DNA of 64,000 bases, taken from Talinum fruticosum. Lineage: Eukaryota; Streptophyta; Magnoliopsida; Caryophyllales; Talinaceae. A program made the translations under genes and the position numbers. The DNA is taken from contig JAITYX010000012.1 in NCBI GenBank assembly GCA_021018815.1, forward strand, positions 4,141,001 to 4,205,000, written 5' to 3'. This document shows positions 22,177 through 33,276 of the stretch, piece after piece; positions within the stretch are counted from its first letter, which is position 1; every line of letters starts with the position of its first letter. The notes under the pieces are model-generated. The model made no database searches. It saw only the letters and a list, made by a program, of their open reading frames with translations, and was not told the origin of the DNA.

Positions 22177-23640
22177 ATGACTAAGACAACTTCCAAGGTT
22201 TAGGTTGCTTCGGTAATTAAAAAAAGCCCGGAACCTCTTCCGGACTCGCACCCTCATCTTCTAAGCCTGAGGATCCTCGGAAAGAGGCGTCGAAACCAAA
22301 GCCGGTTCTTCTATCAAACTAGAAGAATAAAAACCCCCTTAGTCGCCCAACACTACTGCTTGGAGGACAAATTCTTTTTAATTACAAAAATCTCGTGGGT
22401 TCATAAACTCAAGAAGACTCGCTTTCTTAATCTTATTTGGTTCTATGACTATGTCCAACTAGATTTAGTCATTGAGTTCTACCAAAACTTGTCTTCCTCA
22501 TACAATATCCTTGTCTCCTCTGTTCGGGGAAAAAGATAGTTATCACTATCTCCCTTTTTCACAGGATTTTCAATACTGAAAGCTTGTTCTAGATTACAAC
22601 ACACGAAAATTCTCCGACATAGCCGAAGATTTCTATTCCAAATATGCCAAAGTCAAACCCAAGTTTGAAGAACTTTTCTATCACTAAGTTTAAGTATGAG
22701 CCTAGACTTCTCTATTTCTTTCTCACAAGAACCATGTTCTTATTCTATCCATCCAAAAAGAACCCCAACAATAAGGTTCTTAAGGTTAGTCTACGACATC
22801 ATGGAAGGGTATGAGGTTGATCTCTTTCCATTCATCATCGAGCATATTGCTTCTATCCCTCTAGACGTGAAGAATCTCACATTTCCATTAGGAGCACTTC
22901 TCTCTCGAGTTTCTTCTAACTTCAAGATTGAGCTCCCCAAAAAAATTTCTTACTTATGCCATCTCTATCGGCAAGGAGGAGTTAGTAGGTCTAGCTTACG
23001 AGTAAATTTCCCTGTAATCTAGAATCATTCATCCGAGATTAGTGAATCTTCTTCTTCTCGTTCTCCATACACACTTCTTCGATCCCTGGCCCTTCAACTT
23101 AAGCAGGAACCTCCGCTCGGTCGTTTGAGTACTTGGCCTCTCACTTTGCCTCTCTTGCCAAAGAGTTTAGAGATACCCTCCTTTTCTTCTATAAATTTAT
23201 CCCTAAGCTCATCAAGATACATGCCATTGCTCAACCGCAAATGGATCGGAGTAAAAATCTTATTAATGAGCTCTAAGACATGCTTAAGAGGCAGGAAGAT
23301 GTCATTCAGCGAGTTCCTCAAACTTCACGGGAGCCAGTGGTAGTAGCAAAAGAAGAATAAGAGGAAGAGTCTCCCTCAAAAGAAGAAAAAGAGTTGGGAG
23401 AAGAGGAATCATCTTTTGGAGAGACAACATCTAGAGAATTAGAAGAGGATGGTACATATGAAAAGCCACCTCCACCTCCATCTCCATCTCCACAGACCTA
23501 CTCAGCCAGGTCGAGTGAAGGCTTAAAAATCGAGAAGCGAGGATCACCTTAGCTAGTGCACCGCAAATGAATTGAGAAATCAAAGCAAGCATCCTCTTCT
23601 CAGCCCTTCTCCCTGTTAATTTCATTTATTCTATTTTCCT
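22177..23640 (+). pseudogene. third (envelope-position) ORF of element C
   Basis: The ATG at 22177 opens MTKTTSKV, followed by a stop. The conserved domain shows CLEDKFFLITKISWVHKLKK (22360-22420), DLVIEFYQNL, and VYDIMEGYEVDLFPFIIEHI in the open stretch 22696-23022. A coiled-coil segment and an acidic tail (KKEEEEESPSKEEKE-like, 23345-23430) close it. It is homologous to the third ORFs of A, D and E; function unknown. No signal peptide or membrane span is convincing, so calling it an envelope would go beyond the sequence. Several stops are present. Confidence 0.68.
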
Positions 23641-24116
23641 CCCCCACACTTTTTTAACATTTTTTTCTCTATGTATTTTTTTGATGAAATGCATTGGGGA
23701 GAAAAAGAAAGTTAGTTCACTATTTTAGGGGGTAGTTTAAAGATTTTGTATCAATGCAAATTAGTGAACACAAATTCATATATATTTTTTTGCTTTGATA
23801 TTTCTCTATCATGTTTACTCTCATACTTATGTGATTTTGATATGATATTTTCTATCTCAATTATTCAATATTTGATCTATTACTCAAAATTATTTTGCTC
23901 TAATACTTAGTTGTGTTCTAATATCAGAATTATTTTGCTTTATGAGATTTGATACCATTTCTTTTTGAGTTTAGACTTTTATGATCCGAGACATAAAATT
24001 CATAATTATGCTCTGATATTTTTCATATATATTTGCTCGATATATATCGCAAATATTACATTGATATTATTAATACATCTAACCTTTTGAATTACTCTAC
24101 GTTTTGAATACCTTTC
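23641..24116 (+). other. 3' non-coding spacer of element C
   Basis: AT-rich spacer corresponding to 10901-11291 in element A. No gene is seen. Confidence 0.6.
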
Positions 24117-24133
24117 ATAAAAAAAGGGGAGAT
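24117..24133 (+). other. polypurine tract of element C
   Basis: AAAAAAAGGGGAGAT abuts TGAAGACTCGGG, the start of the 3' LTR. Confidence 0.85.
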
Positions 24134-24398
24134 TGAAGACTCGGGTATGAACTTACTCCTTATTTAATTTTTATGTAAAATCATTCATCCAAAACTTAGG
24201 ATTATCAACTCATGCTTTGAATTCTTGATGTTAATAACTGAATTAAGACTTAGGGTCTCAATGAATATCTTTTAAAGTCTAAGGACTCAATTCCGCTTAG
24301 AAAAGTAGAAACTAACTCAGTAGATGAAACTAAGCACCGATCGAGCCACTTAGTTATGAAAACCGACCCACTTAATATGGCTGTATACACCGAAAAGA
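24134..24398 (+). mobile_element. 3' LTR of element C, cut by gypsy insertion
   Basis: Only the first 265 bp remain, starting TGAAGACTCGGG. The sequence then changes to the gypsy LTR start TGTCGCCC at 24399. The rest of the LTR is not found directly after the gypsy complex at 43956. Confidence 0.82.
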
Positions 24399-26285
24399 TG
24401 TCGCCCTTATCTTTTTTATTTTCGTTATTTATTTTTTGGCTTAATGATGAGATCCCAGTGTTGTTTGCGAACTCGGATAATGGTTGGAATTTGATCGGTG
24501 TAATGGAAGCCAATAAACCAAAAAACCCTTAGCACCACAAAAATAAGCTTTTTGCTTGGGTTGGCCCACAAACCCATTTTCTTTTGGCTGAAACAAGCTA
24601 GGTTTGGGCTCCCAAACATAAAACCCAAACCGACGCCGTGTTTTAGTCTGACTCTGCACATCAAGCTCGGTGTTTTACTACTTGCGTTCAGGAATAACAC
24701 GAAACTCAATAAGCTGTATGACATCGTCAAGACAGCCACCGCGTTTCGAGGCTAAACTTGCTGAAACACTCGCATTTTGTTCCTAGAAGCCAACAAGGGA
24801 ATGGAATGCAAGATGTCCGCATGACACTATTTTGAAGTCGGCACCACGTTTATCGCTTTTGCTCGTGGGATTCTCCGGTTGAGCGAGGATTTTATCTCGG
24901 TTTACCCCGTGATCCTCGTCGGCAAACCGTGCCCGGTTCAACTACTTCGACGGCTGAATTGGTGTTTTAGGTTATTTTTCTAACCTAAATTTCTTTAATA
25001 AATAGAGGCTCTACCCCTTCATTTTCGGCTGCTACATTTTTAAGCTCTTGTTGTTACATTTTCAGCTAGTGAACCCCCTAAGCTGAAAATATTCTCATTA
25101 CTCTCTCCCATTGTCTACTATCTCCATTTTGTCATACCGTCGCACATTTCATCCACTCTTAAGCTCCAAAAAGAGCTAAATTTTATCCTTAATTTGAGCT
25201 CACTACCTTGCCGTTAAGCTGCCAGATTCGGTTTGCGATTCAAGTTCAGCAGTTGGGACAACCCGAGGGCACCGGATCCGCTTTAAGCTCTCTCTAGGGT
25301 TTTTATTTATTTATGCTATTTAATACTTTTAGTAGTGTGGATAAAATATGTCATCTCATTCAATTACTCCCCACCTGCTGTAACTTTTTTTATTTCCTTT
25401 TGCTTTCTTTTTACTTTCTTGATCTGTTTGTCTTTATCACATTCTTATTTGCTTATTTACCGCTTTCTTGCATGCTTTGTTTGATTTCATTCCAATACTT
25501 CACATATCGTACGCTTGATTGATAAACACATTTTTTAACTCACAACTTAAACTAATAAAGGTTGTCTCGTTGACGGGAGGAATGGAGAGCTTATCTCTTC
25601 ATTTCGTACCTTCACTCCCGAACACCGAGGTTCTCGGTTTTACCCCAATGGAGTCTCTTTTAAAAACCTTTTTCAAGCTTAGTTTTTCCATGCTAAAATT
25701 GGAAGAGTATTTTCTCTACTTTTGTTAGTTTTTACTTTCTAAAAGTGACTTGTGACTCTTTTATTTTTACTTTTATTTCTCCTAATTGCTTCTTGGCATT
25801 CATGGTTTAAAATGGAATTTTTTACGGATGGGGCTATAGGACCGAGACCGATTTCTCTGTTTGGGCCCTAATGCCGACGTCGATCATTAGTAAGTGCTGG
25901 CTCTTGCCGACCTCGGCTGATAACCAGGTATGGCTATCGATCCAAATCGGTTTATCTTACCTTTTTGGCCCGAGAGCCTTGCAGCAGAAAATGTATCTTT
26001 TATTTTTCTATTTTTCTTAAACTATGAAGTAGTATCCCGAGATTTCTTAAAAATTAATTTCTAAAATAAATAATTAATTAAAATCGCCAATCACCATTTC
26101 ACTTACACTATTTTAAAATCAGATTCTGAAAATAACAATATTAATAAGAGGCGCACCGCTCTTTAAAAATCATTTTAAAAAATAATAAAACTAGAAAAGA
26201 GCTAACGCTTCGTGGGGAAATTTTGGTCGGGGGCCACCCACCCCCTTAACGTGGGGCAATGGCAAGGGGGCCGTTGGTTCCTATA
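24399..26285 (+). mobile_element. 5' LTR of the Ty3/gypsy element
   Basis: It starts TGTCGCCCTTATC and ends GGTTCCTATA just before the PBS. It matches the reverse complement of 41953-43955 along its length: an AATGATGAGATCCC-type start, the CCACAAAAATAAGC block, the final CGCTTCGTGGGGAAA and GGTTCCTA. No real ORF is present. The start was chosen by that alignment. Confidence 0.82.
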
Positions 26286-26286
26286 G

Positions 26287-26304
26287 TGGCGACTCCACTG
26301 GAGA
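26287..26304 (+). other. primer binding site of the Ty3/gypsy element
   Basis: TGGCGACTCCACTGGAGA follows the LTR end by one base. This class of PBS is associated with an arginine tRNA in Ogre/Tat elements (from memory). Confidence 0.7.
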
Positions 26305-26935
26305 TATGTTACTTATTAAGAGGGTGAGACTTGAAAATTTGAGTTGTGAGTTTTCTTATTTTGTTTTGCATTAGGCATATTGCATTTAGCGGACCTTGGA
26401 TATAGTTGCTTTTACTTTCGACCATAGGTTTACCCTTAAGTGAACATTTTTCGGAGAGGTCAAACTATCAACGCGGTGTGCCCACTTACGCTTGATACAC
26501 TAGGAAGATGGTTACTCTTCACTCATAGGATGATTTTTCTCGATTCTTGATCGAGAGGCACTATTATTCATGTTACGTTACGCAACCCATGGAGGACTAA
26601 ATTATCATATTATGAGCTACCACGTATCCAACCTAGAATTATCCCTCTTTTTGTCCATAGAACCTTAGTATTTAACCTTTTTCTTGTGAGCCTTCATATT
26701 AGGTTGGTGTGCTAAATAATCTTTGCATGGGTGCAAAATAAAATATAATAATTTACCTTCTCAAGTCGGTCCAATTTGTGCATTTTAGCCTAAAGTCCAA
26801 AATTACCTTACTTTTTTTAGGTGGGTCCATTAATTACATTTACGAGTCAGCCTACCTCTCTTTATTCTCGGTGTTTTTAGTCACCGGTCGCCGAGCATAG
26901 CCGGCGTCGGATTTTTCTCGGTCAGCCAAGGTGGG
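26305..26935 (+). other. untranslated leader of the Ty3/gypsy element
   Basis: Non-coding leader with AAATTTGAGT and TTGCATTAGG blocks shared with the inverted copy at 41800-41930. It is interrupted at 26936 by a solo copia LTR. Confidence 0.6.
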
Positions 26936-27437
26936 TGAAGACTCGGATTTTAACTCTAAGTCATTCCGAGTACTATATGAAAACTCAGGTATAAACACTA
27001 TATCTCTTAAGTTTTGATTTCAAATCGTTTGGGCAAAAGATAATTAAGCATTTAATTGTTCTAATTTAATTATTATTTGTGCCTAATCTTGGACCAAAGT
27101 ATTTTTACTTTGAGAACCAATGTGGTTTGCTTTTGTAGGTTATTCAAATGAGCTAACTCATAAATACAAAAGCAACCGGCTTCTAATTGTTAACAACTAG
27201 CAGACAAGGCTTATCTACTTCGGACATGGCTTAAACACCGTGTCGGGGTTGTCTGTTTCCAAAACTGGAAAATTCCAACTCTAGGCTTAACGGTTATTTT
27301 CACCACAACTTTTAGTCACCACCAAGTGATTAGACCATCTTTTGGAGCCAAGAGTCGTTGAACAATGTTCACATCCCAACGGATTTTTCCGAGTGACTCA
27401 AAAAGCCGTTACAACGGGTAATGAAGACTTCTATCCA

Positions 27438-27599
27438 AGTGCTCGGATTAAACTACCCTTAAACTCTCTAAAATTGTAAAAAATGCCACTAATTTAATCG
27501 ATGGTAATCGTCTCGTCACTAAGCTAGTAATTACGGTAAAAAAAGCCACTTGGAGGTTAAAGTGATCGGCTGAGGCCGGTAAAAACCTAGGCAACCGGT
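27438..27599 (+). repeat. left TIR of the MULE
   Basis: It aligns to the reverse complement of 32492-32652, from AGTGCTCGG through AACCGGT. MULE TIRs carry transposase binding sites and the promoters of the internal genes. Confidence 0.95.
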
Positions 27600-27885
27600 C
27601 ATAACCCACGAATGTTAAGCTGTTTAACGCAATTGAACTACCTCACTCTCTCTCTTCCCTCGTTTTGAATGAAACCGAAGAACATCTCTCTTCCCTCTTA
27701 CTCATCTGTCTGTCTCTCTCTCTACTCTCGCTATTTTCACTCACACTCTCTCTATCTTGCTTGTAATTGGAAATTCAAACCCTAAATGGTTTTGATACCA
27801 CTTGGAACCGAGCAAAAGGTTGAGGCGATCAACTTCAAATAAGGGAAGGGGATACAGAGGAACTGTGATAAACCAACGAGACCGG

Positions 27886-28130
27886 GTAAGTTTTTAGGGT
27901 TTTTTTTGAAAATTATGACAAGTTGGGGTTGAATTATAAGATGTTGGTGTTCGAATTACTTTGTATAATGTTGATACTAAGTGAATTAGGTCTGAAATCG
28001 TAGTTTAGAATTGTTAAATGCTTGAAAGTTAATATTTTGGGGGTGTAGGTATTACTCTGTTTGGGTATGAAGTTGATTTTTTATGAATGTTTGTCATTAT
28101 TTTTTATTTGATTATTTTTGTAATTTTCAG
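27886..28130 (+). other. probable 5' leader intron of the MULE transposase
   Basis: A GTAAGTTTTT donor at 27886 and a TAATTTTCAG acceptor at 28130 bracket a T-rich segment that ends two bases before an ATG at 28132. Confidence 0.5.
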
Positions 28131-29601
28131 AATGAGTGGTGAGGGAATTTGTAAGCTGTGCATTTTCCATGGGGGGATTTCAAAGAATTCCACACTTGAT
28201 ATATAGTGAGCATGAGATGGATGAGATACAATGTGATTATGACTTATTGAGTGTTGGGGATGTCAAAGAGAATGTGGTAAACTTAGGTTATACTGAAGAG
28301 AGAATAAAAACAATTTACTTGCGAGGCTGGATTAGGTTTTGAGGATAGTTTAGTAGCAATAGAAAGCGATGATGATATAAGGGAGCTGAGTGATATGTGC
28401 AAGAAAAATGAGTTTATATGCTTGTATGTTGACCACAATGATGATGCACTAGATGGAGGTGAAGAAACTAAACAGGGAGTGATGGTGGAGTAGGGTCGGA
28501 TGATGATGGAGCAGGGTCGATGATGATGATGATATGTGGACGAGAGGATGATGATGTTGATAATTCAGATGTTGGGGACAATGAATTAAGAGAGGTTAGG
28601 GAAAAGAAAAAGAAAATAAAAGAGGAATTGGCTGCTGAGAGACAGGGTGACAGTGATGCTTGAAATTGATGAGGGAGGAGTAGGTGAGGAAAATTATCAT
28701 GATTCGGACAATGCGAGAGAGTCCAAGTAGTGAAAGTGAACATGAGAATGAATCAAAGAGGAAGAAGAGTGTCAAATACCCAAGACATAGGGGTAGTTCT
28801 TCAACCGAGCTTAAAGTTGGGCTTAAATTTCCTAACAAGGATGGTTTAGTGAAGGTCTGTTGAGAATTACGAGATTGTTAAAGGGTATCACCTTCGAGTC
28901 AAGAAGAGTGATAAAGTGAGGTATCAAGTGTGTTGTTTGGGTGAAAGCTGTGAGTGGAGGCTATAGGGATCATAGATTAGGAGGGAATTGTCATGACGAG
29001 ATAAAGACTTTGGATAAAAGCACACATGTCCGCCTTTTAGTTTTGAGGCGAGGAAGAGGCACATGTCTGTTGATTAGTTAGCTGAACATTATAAAGAAAC
29101 ATTTAGAAGACAGCCTGTGTTGACTACAAGAGATCTTCAAGGCATAGTTAAGGATGAGCTTAACTATAATGCCACTTTATCTATGTGTTCTAGAGCTAGG
29201 AGAAGAGCTTTACGAGTCAATTATGGGTGATTATAAGAGTCAATGTGGGTAGCTCGGGGATTATGCTTGGGAGGTCTACAAACAAAACCCAAACCTCTAA
29301 GGATCGAGTAAGGGCAGTATATATTTAGGTTCTTATACATATGCCCGGGGCCTCCGAAAAGGGGCTTCTTGGATGGTTGTAGGAGGTGTTGTCTCTTGGT
29401 GGATGTTTCTTGAAGGGTCCATGGGATGGTCGGCTCTTACGTGTAGTTGGCGGGGATGCTAATGATCAAATGTACCCTGTGGCATGGGGTGTTGCACAAA
29501 GTGAAAGCAAGGAAAGCTGGGGTTGGTTTGTTGAGAAATTGGTGACTGATTTAGAAATTGGAAATGGATATGGATGGACTATTATCTCCGACCAGTAGAA
29601 G

Positions 29602-29677
29602 GTATGTTATTCTTATAATTTTGCTATTTAATTTGAGTAATGTAATTATTTTTCTAACTTTTTGTATGTTGTAATAG
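29602..29677 (+). other. intron in the MULE transposase core
   Basis: GTATGTTATTC donor and TGTAATAG acceptor, 76 bp. The protein similarity continues from the ISDQ...KG block directly into LIDAV across the join, which supports splicing in the ancestral gene. Confidence 0.75.
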
Positions 29678-30638
29678 GGGCTAATTGATGCAGTCTTGAC
29701 TTAGATGCCCGAGGTTGAGCACAGGCTATCTGCTAGGCATGTTTATGCAAATTTAAGGAACAGTTGGAGAGGTGAGCGAGTATAGGGAGGTGTTCTAGAA
29801 AATTGCAAAGTCAACTCATGAAGTGCGGTTGAAGAGATACATCAAAGAAATGCAAGACCTTGGTGCAACTGCTGGCGGTTTTAGAGAAAAAGGCCGAAAT
29901 CACTTCGCAGAGTATACATCAAAACACATGCCAAGTGTGAATCGGTGGACAACAATATGGCTGAAATCCTCAATGGATTCCTTATCAATGCTAGGTACAT
30001 GCCTATTGTGTCAATGTTGAAGACTGTTTATAAAGCAATCATGAAGAGAATTATAGAGAAGAAAGAATAGACATAACACATTTCGATGCTTTGTTGCTCC
30101 TAGGATATTAAAGAAGTTACAAAAGAGGAAGGAGAACTCAAGGTTTTGGGAGGCAATCGGGGAGGAAATGGTTTTTATAGTGTTTGTCATGGCACAGAAG
30201 AGTATGTGGTCAACTTGAATGATAGAAGTTGTAGTTGTAGGTCATGGGAGATTAGTGGACTCCCTTGTGCACACTCCATTGCAGTGATGAGAGAGGAGAG
30301 GTCTGGACCCTGTGAAGTTTGTGCATGACTGCTATTCTACTGAATATTTAAAGATCACATACTCACACTCTCTTATGCCAATCAAAGGAGAAGATATGTG
30401 GGAAGCCGCCGGTGGTGAACTAATAAGCTGCTCCAGCTTTTAAGTCAAAGAGGAAAGGGACTTCACAATTCGAAGAAGACCTGAAGCTTGGGAGAAAAGG
30501 AAAGGGGTAAGAAAGGCAAGGTCAACAAAGATGGGCGGATAATTCATTGTTCCAATTGTGGTCAAGTAGGGTTGTTCCAATTATGGTCAAGCGGGGCACA
30601 ACAGGTCCACATGCACACAAAGAGTATCCAAGCTAAAG

Positions 30639-30918
30639 GTTTTCTTTATGCCTACTTGTTTGTGTGGTTGCATTTTCTGCACTGTTTTTTTTTAATTTTG
30701 TTTGTTTCTTTGTGCTATTTGCCTGCTTGTTTGTGTGTACTTGTTTGAGTGATTGAGGTTGTGTTTTTGTGGCTGTGTTAAGTGACCGAGGTTGTGTTTT
30801 TGTGGTTGTATTAAGTGAATGGGGCTGTCACAAGTCACCGAGGTTGTGTACCTGAAGCTGTATTAAGTGCTTGAGCTGTGTTAGTGATATGGTACTTATT
30901 GTTGTGATATGTGTTTAG
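30639..30918 (+). other. probable intron in the MULE transposase 3' part, with internal repeats
   Basis: GTTTTCTT donor after AAAG and GTGTTTAG acceptor. The segment is T/G-rich and includes three imperfect ~32-bp units (GAGGTTGTGT...TGTATTAAGTG) at 30755-30875. A basic, Pro-rich frame opens right after it. Confidence 0.5.
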
Positions 30919-31296
30919 GTGAGAAGAAGGCCAACTCAGCCTGCCCAAGCCGAGGAGATAATTTCTCATTTTGCACAATCCGACCCATCCCGGACCGAAG
31001 CGAGTCGGCCACCCCACATTGAAGCGAGTCAACCTAAGTCACCCCAACCTGAGGCATCCCACACCGACGAAAGGAGTCGGACTTCTCAAAAATCTATGCA
31101 GAAAAGGAGGAAATGTGATGCATCCCCACAGCAACAACCTCAGCCATCCTTAGAAAATGTGTCCTTTGCACCAGTAGCACCACATCCAACAACTAGATCA
31201 TCACGGAAGAAGTCCACCAAAAGTCAACCAACTAGGAGGTCCAACCAAATCCGAAAATGTGCAAACCCAAGTCGGACATATGTGGTGCTTGGATGA

Positions 31297-31813
31297 ATGA
31301 TGTGCTTCACTAGCAACTTTTGTTTTCTTTTTCTTATGAAACAGTTAGGCTCCAATGTTAGGAGATATGTAATTTGTGGTCCTCTTGTTTATAAACCCGG
31401 ATGAATGATGAAGTCCTCTTGTTTTTATTATTTTTTACCAAACTGTGTCCAAGTTGGACATTTTGTACCCATTACATATCTCAATATATGAAAGTCGGTT
31501 CTAAATTAAGCCAATTGTTTCCAAGTTAGCAAACAAACCAACCCAAAATTCAGGCAATTGTTATATATTTAAGCACATTAATATCTTCGAGTCATGTACC
31601 CAAAATGGAGAAAATTATATCCGAACATGTATATAAACAGAAAACACAAAGGGAAGGCAATTTCACAAATGTTAAAACAGTTTCATCATTCATTCATAAT
31701 TAATTTAGGCTACAACATAAGGCATAATTCAACAACTACAACTTAACAACAACACACATCACTCATAATTCATTCAGCCTTCACATTCAGGCTACAACTC
31801 CACCCCCAAACCC
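31297..31813. other. MULE intergenic segment between convergent ORFs
   Basis: AT-rich, without a protein-like frame. It should hold the 3' ends of both convergent transcripts. Confidence 0.5.
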
Positions 31814-32336
31814 TTACCAAATGCAAACATTACGAGTTATGAAAATTATGCTCCACATTACAATTTTCTCCCTCTTTTGATGCCTTATGGCTACCATCTT
31901 CATCCTTCTACACTTCTCTTTTACAACCTTCAAACTTTCTTCATCAACTTCTCCGATTCTCCGAACAGTCTCCAACTTCTCTTTCTTTGCAGTCAATGCC
32001 TCGTTTTTCGAGTATCAATTCAACCACCATTGATTTCACCCTTTCACATAAAGATTCGTCCACCCACCTAAAGTATTCACAATCTCCAAGCGTACCACAC
32101 CTTAAGCACCTTGCAAACCTCCTACTAGGATTCTTCGCCGTCATGCTTATGTAAATTTCACATCTTTCGCCACAATTGCAGGAGCTTTCAACATCCGAGA
32201 AACAGGGGCAACTCTTACACGCTTTCTTGGGGCTACGACCAGTCAGATTGAGACATGATTGCAGCAATTTGCCTTCGATTCTTCTTCGATTTCGTGACAC
32301 AAACCCTAAATCCTCTCCCAATGTACCCAATTTCAC
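31814..32336 (-). pseudogene. GRF zinc-finger protein carried by the MULE
   Basis: The ORF starts at 32336, about 155 bp from the right TIR, and runs convergent to the transposase. Residues ~50-95 form a GRF-type zinc finger: CNCGERCEIYISMTAKNPSRR, then CLRCGTLGDCEYFRWVDE, with the C-C-C-C ligands and the NPSRR/F-W-D signature in place. GRF fingers bind nucleic acid in proteins such as NEIL3 and TOP3A; plants have many small GRF proteins with a coiled coil and a C-terminal membrane segment. A frameshift near 31980 separates the finger from a charged coiled-coil piece (EKLETVRRIGEVDEESLKVV) and a short hydrophobic end at 31814-31860. It may be a captured host gene or a true MULE accessory gene. 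Splicing could explain the frame change, but I see no clear intron. Confidence 0.75.
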
Positions 32337-32491
32337 TCAATTCCTTGTTATGTGGTTTTCTCCCTCAAACCCTAACTTTTCAATTTGGGGGTGGAAGTTG
32401 CAAATGAACACCGAATTGGAGGGAATTCGTTGCAATATATTTAATACTCGTAACAGTTCAAAAAAAAAAAAACAACTAATTAGTTTTCTCT

Positions 32492-32652
32492 ACCGGTTGC
32501 TCGGGTTTTTACCGTCTTCCGCCGGTCACTTTAACCTCCAGGTGGCTTTTTTTACCGTAATTACTAGCTTAGTGGTAGACGATTACCATCGATTAAATTA
32601 GTGGCATTTTTGACAATTTTAGAGAGTTTAAGGGTAGTTTAATCCGAGCACT
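32492..32652 (-). repeat. right TIR of the MULE
   Basis: Inverted copy of 27438-27599. The GRF ORF begins about 155 bp inside it, so its promoter may be in this TIR. Confidence 0.95.
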
Positions 32653-33276
32653 AGACTTCTATCCATAACCAAGACTCAACCGTCACTCTGCCTAGTTGGA
32701 TATAAATAAAAGCCACTCCACAGGACTAGAAGATTGCTTGAGAATATTGCTTGAACACATTGCTTATACTAATTATTATTCTCACTCGATTCAATCTTCT
32801 ATTTACAACTAGAAGTCCGTATTTAATATTTTTCAGTTATAAAGAAAGTCTTGTAATTAGTCACATTCTTTTCTTACTTTCGAGTAAGGTCTCTTGACTG
32901 AGCTGTAAGGGTTAACTAAGCCCGGTTGTCCCCGATTGTAAAGGTTACCTTAGTCAAGAAGTACTAGATCGGATAAGGGAACTTCGAGTCTAGGAAAAGA
33001 TTGTAAGGAATTGTTTAAAGGAGCAATTCGGTTCGAGTCAGTCCTTTGTATTTTGTGGATTCAAAATAGTGGATTTGACTTGATGCTTGGATTAGCACTG
33101 TCCGTGGTTTTCCGCCCAGGAGGGTTTCCATGTAATTTTGTGATATTACTTTTCCGAGTCCAATATAGACGCAGAATTTATTATTCAATTGAATTGTTGC
33201 AAGAATTGTTTAATTTTCTTTATCACCCTATTCACCCCCTCTAGGGTGACTTAGACTCTCCACAAGCAAACCTTCA

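Larger units (their letters stand above)
14405..24398 (+). mobile_element. Ty1/copia element C, Sirevirus-like, both LTRs truncated
   Basis: A 5' LTR, PBS, gag, protease, integrase, RT, RNase H, third ORF, PPT and the start of a 3' LTR follow in order. The 5' LTR lacks its first part and the 3' LTR is cut at 24399 by a gypsy LTR. The shared segment GAAACTAA...CCCACT...TATGGCT at 14420-14485 and 24305-24385 shows that both ends are the same LTR. The copy has many stops but keeps all domains. Confidence 0.88.
28132..31296 (+). pseudogene. MULE transposase (mudrA-like), decayed
   Basis: Domains occur in the order of plant MuDR transposases. A PB1-like N-terminus (GGFQRIPHLIYSEHEMDEIQ to 28340, frameshift near 28180) comes first, then an acidic linker. 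The MuDR DNA-binding region near 28790-28970 has VENYEIVKGYHLRVKKSDK. The MULE transposase core (29380-30020) has GGCFLKGPWDGRLLRVVGGD, KESWGWFVEKLV and TIISDQ, then PEVEHRLSARHVYANLR after an intron. The SWIM finger at 30230-30290 (CSCRSWEISGLPCAH) keeps its CxC...CxH ligands. A knuckle-like CSNCGQ (30550) and a Pro/Ser-rich basic tail (30919-31296) end it. Stops at about 28340, 29230 and 29597 and several frameshifts make it inactive. Confidence 0.88.
27438..32652 (+). mobile_element. Mutator-like element (MULE) with ~160-bp TIRs
   Basis: The termini AGTGCTCGGATT... are inverted repeats of about 161 bp with roughly ten differences counted by eye. The element is flanked by the 13-bp direct repeat AGACTTCTATCCA (27425-27437 and 32653-32665). 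It carries a decayed mudrA-type transposase on + and a convergent GRF zinc-finger ORF on -. It sits inside solo LTR S1, so it arrived after that LTR. The direct repeat is longer than the 8-11 bp usual for MULEs. Confidence 0.95.
26936..33276 (+). mobile_element. solo copia LTR (S1), split by a MULE
   Basis: LTR sequence occupies 26936-27437 and 32653-33276, starting TGAAGACTCGG and ending CAAACCTTCA. Against the element A LTR, about 345 bp are missing near 27030. A TATA box (ATATAAATAAAAGCC) lies at 32700. The flanks GTGGG and CTACC do not match, so no target-site duplication remains. Confidence 0.85.

Noticed and set aside
24250..24755. Four overlapping open frames at the C LTR / gypsy LTR junction
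   Set aside because: They cross a transposon boundary and their equivalents in the inverted LTR (43680-43880) are not conserved as protein.
31944..32336. GRF ORF as an independent host gene
   Set aside because: It lies wholly between the MULE TIRs, so it is transposon cargo as it stands here.
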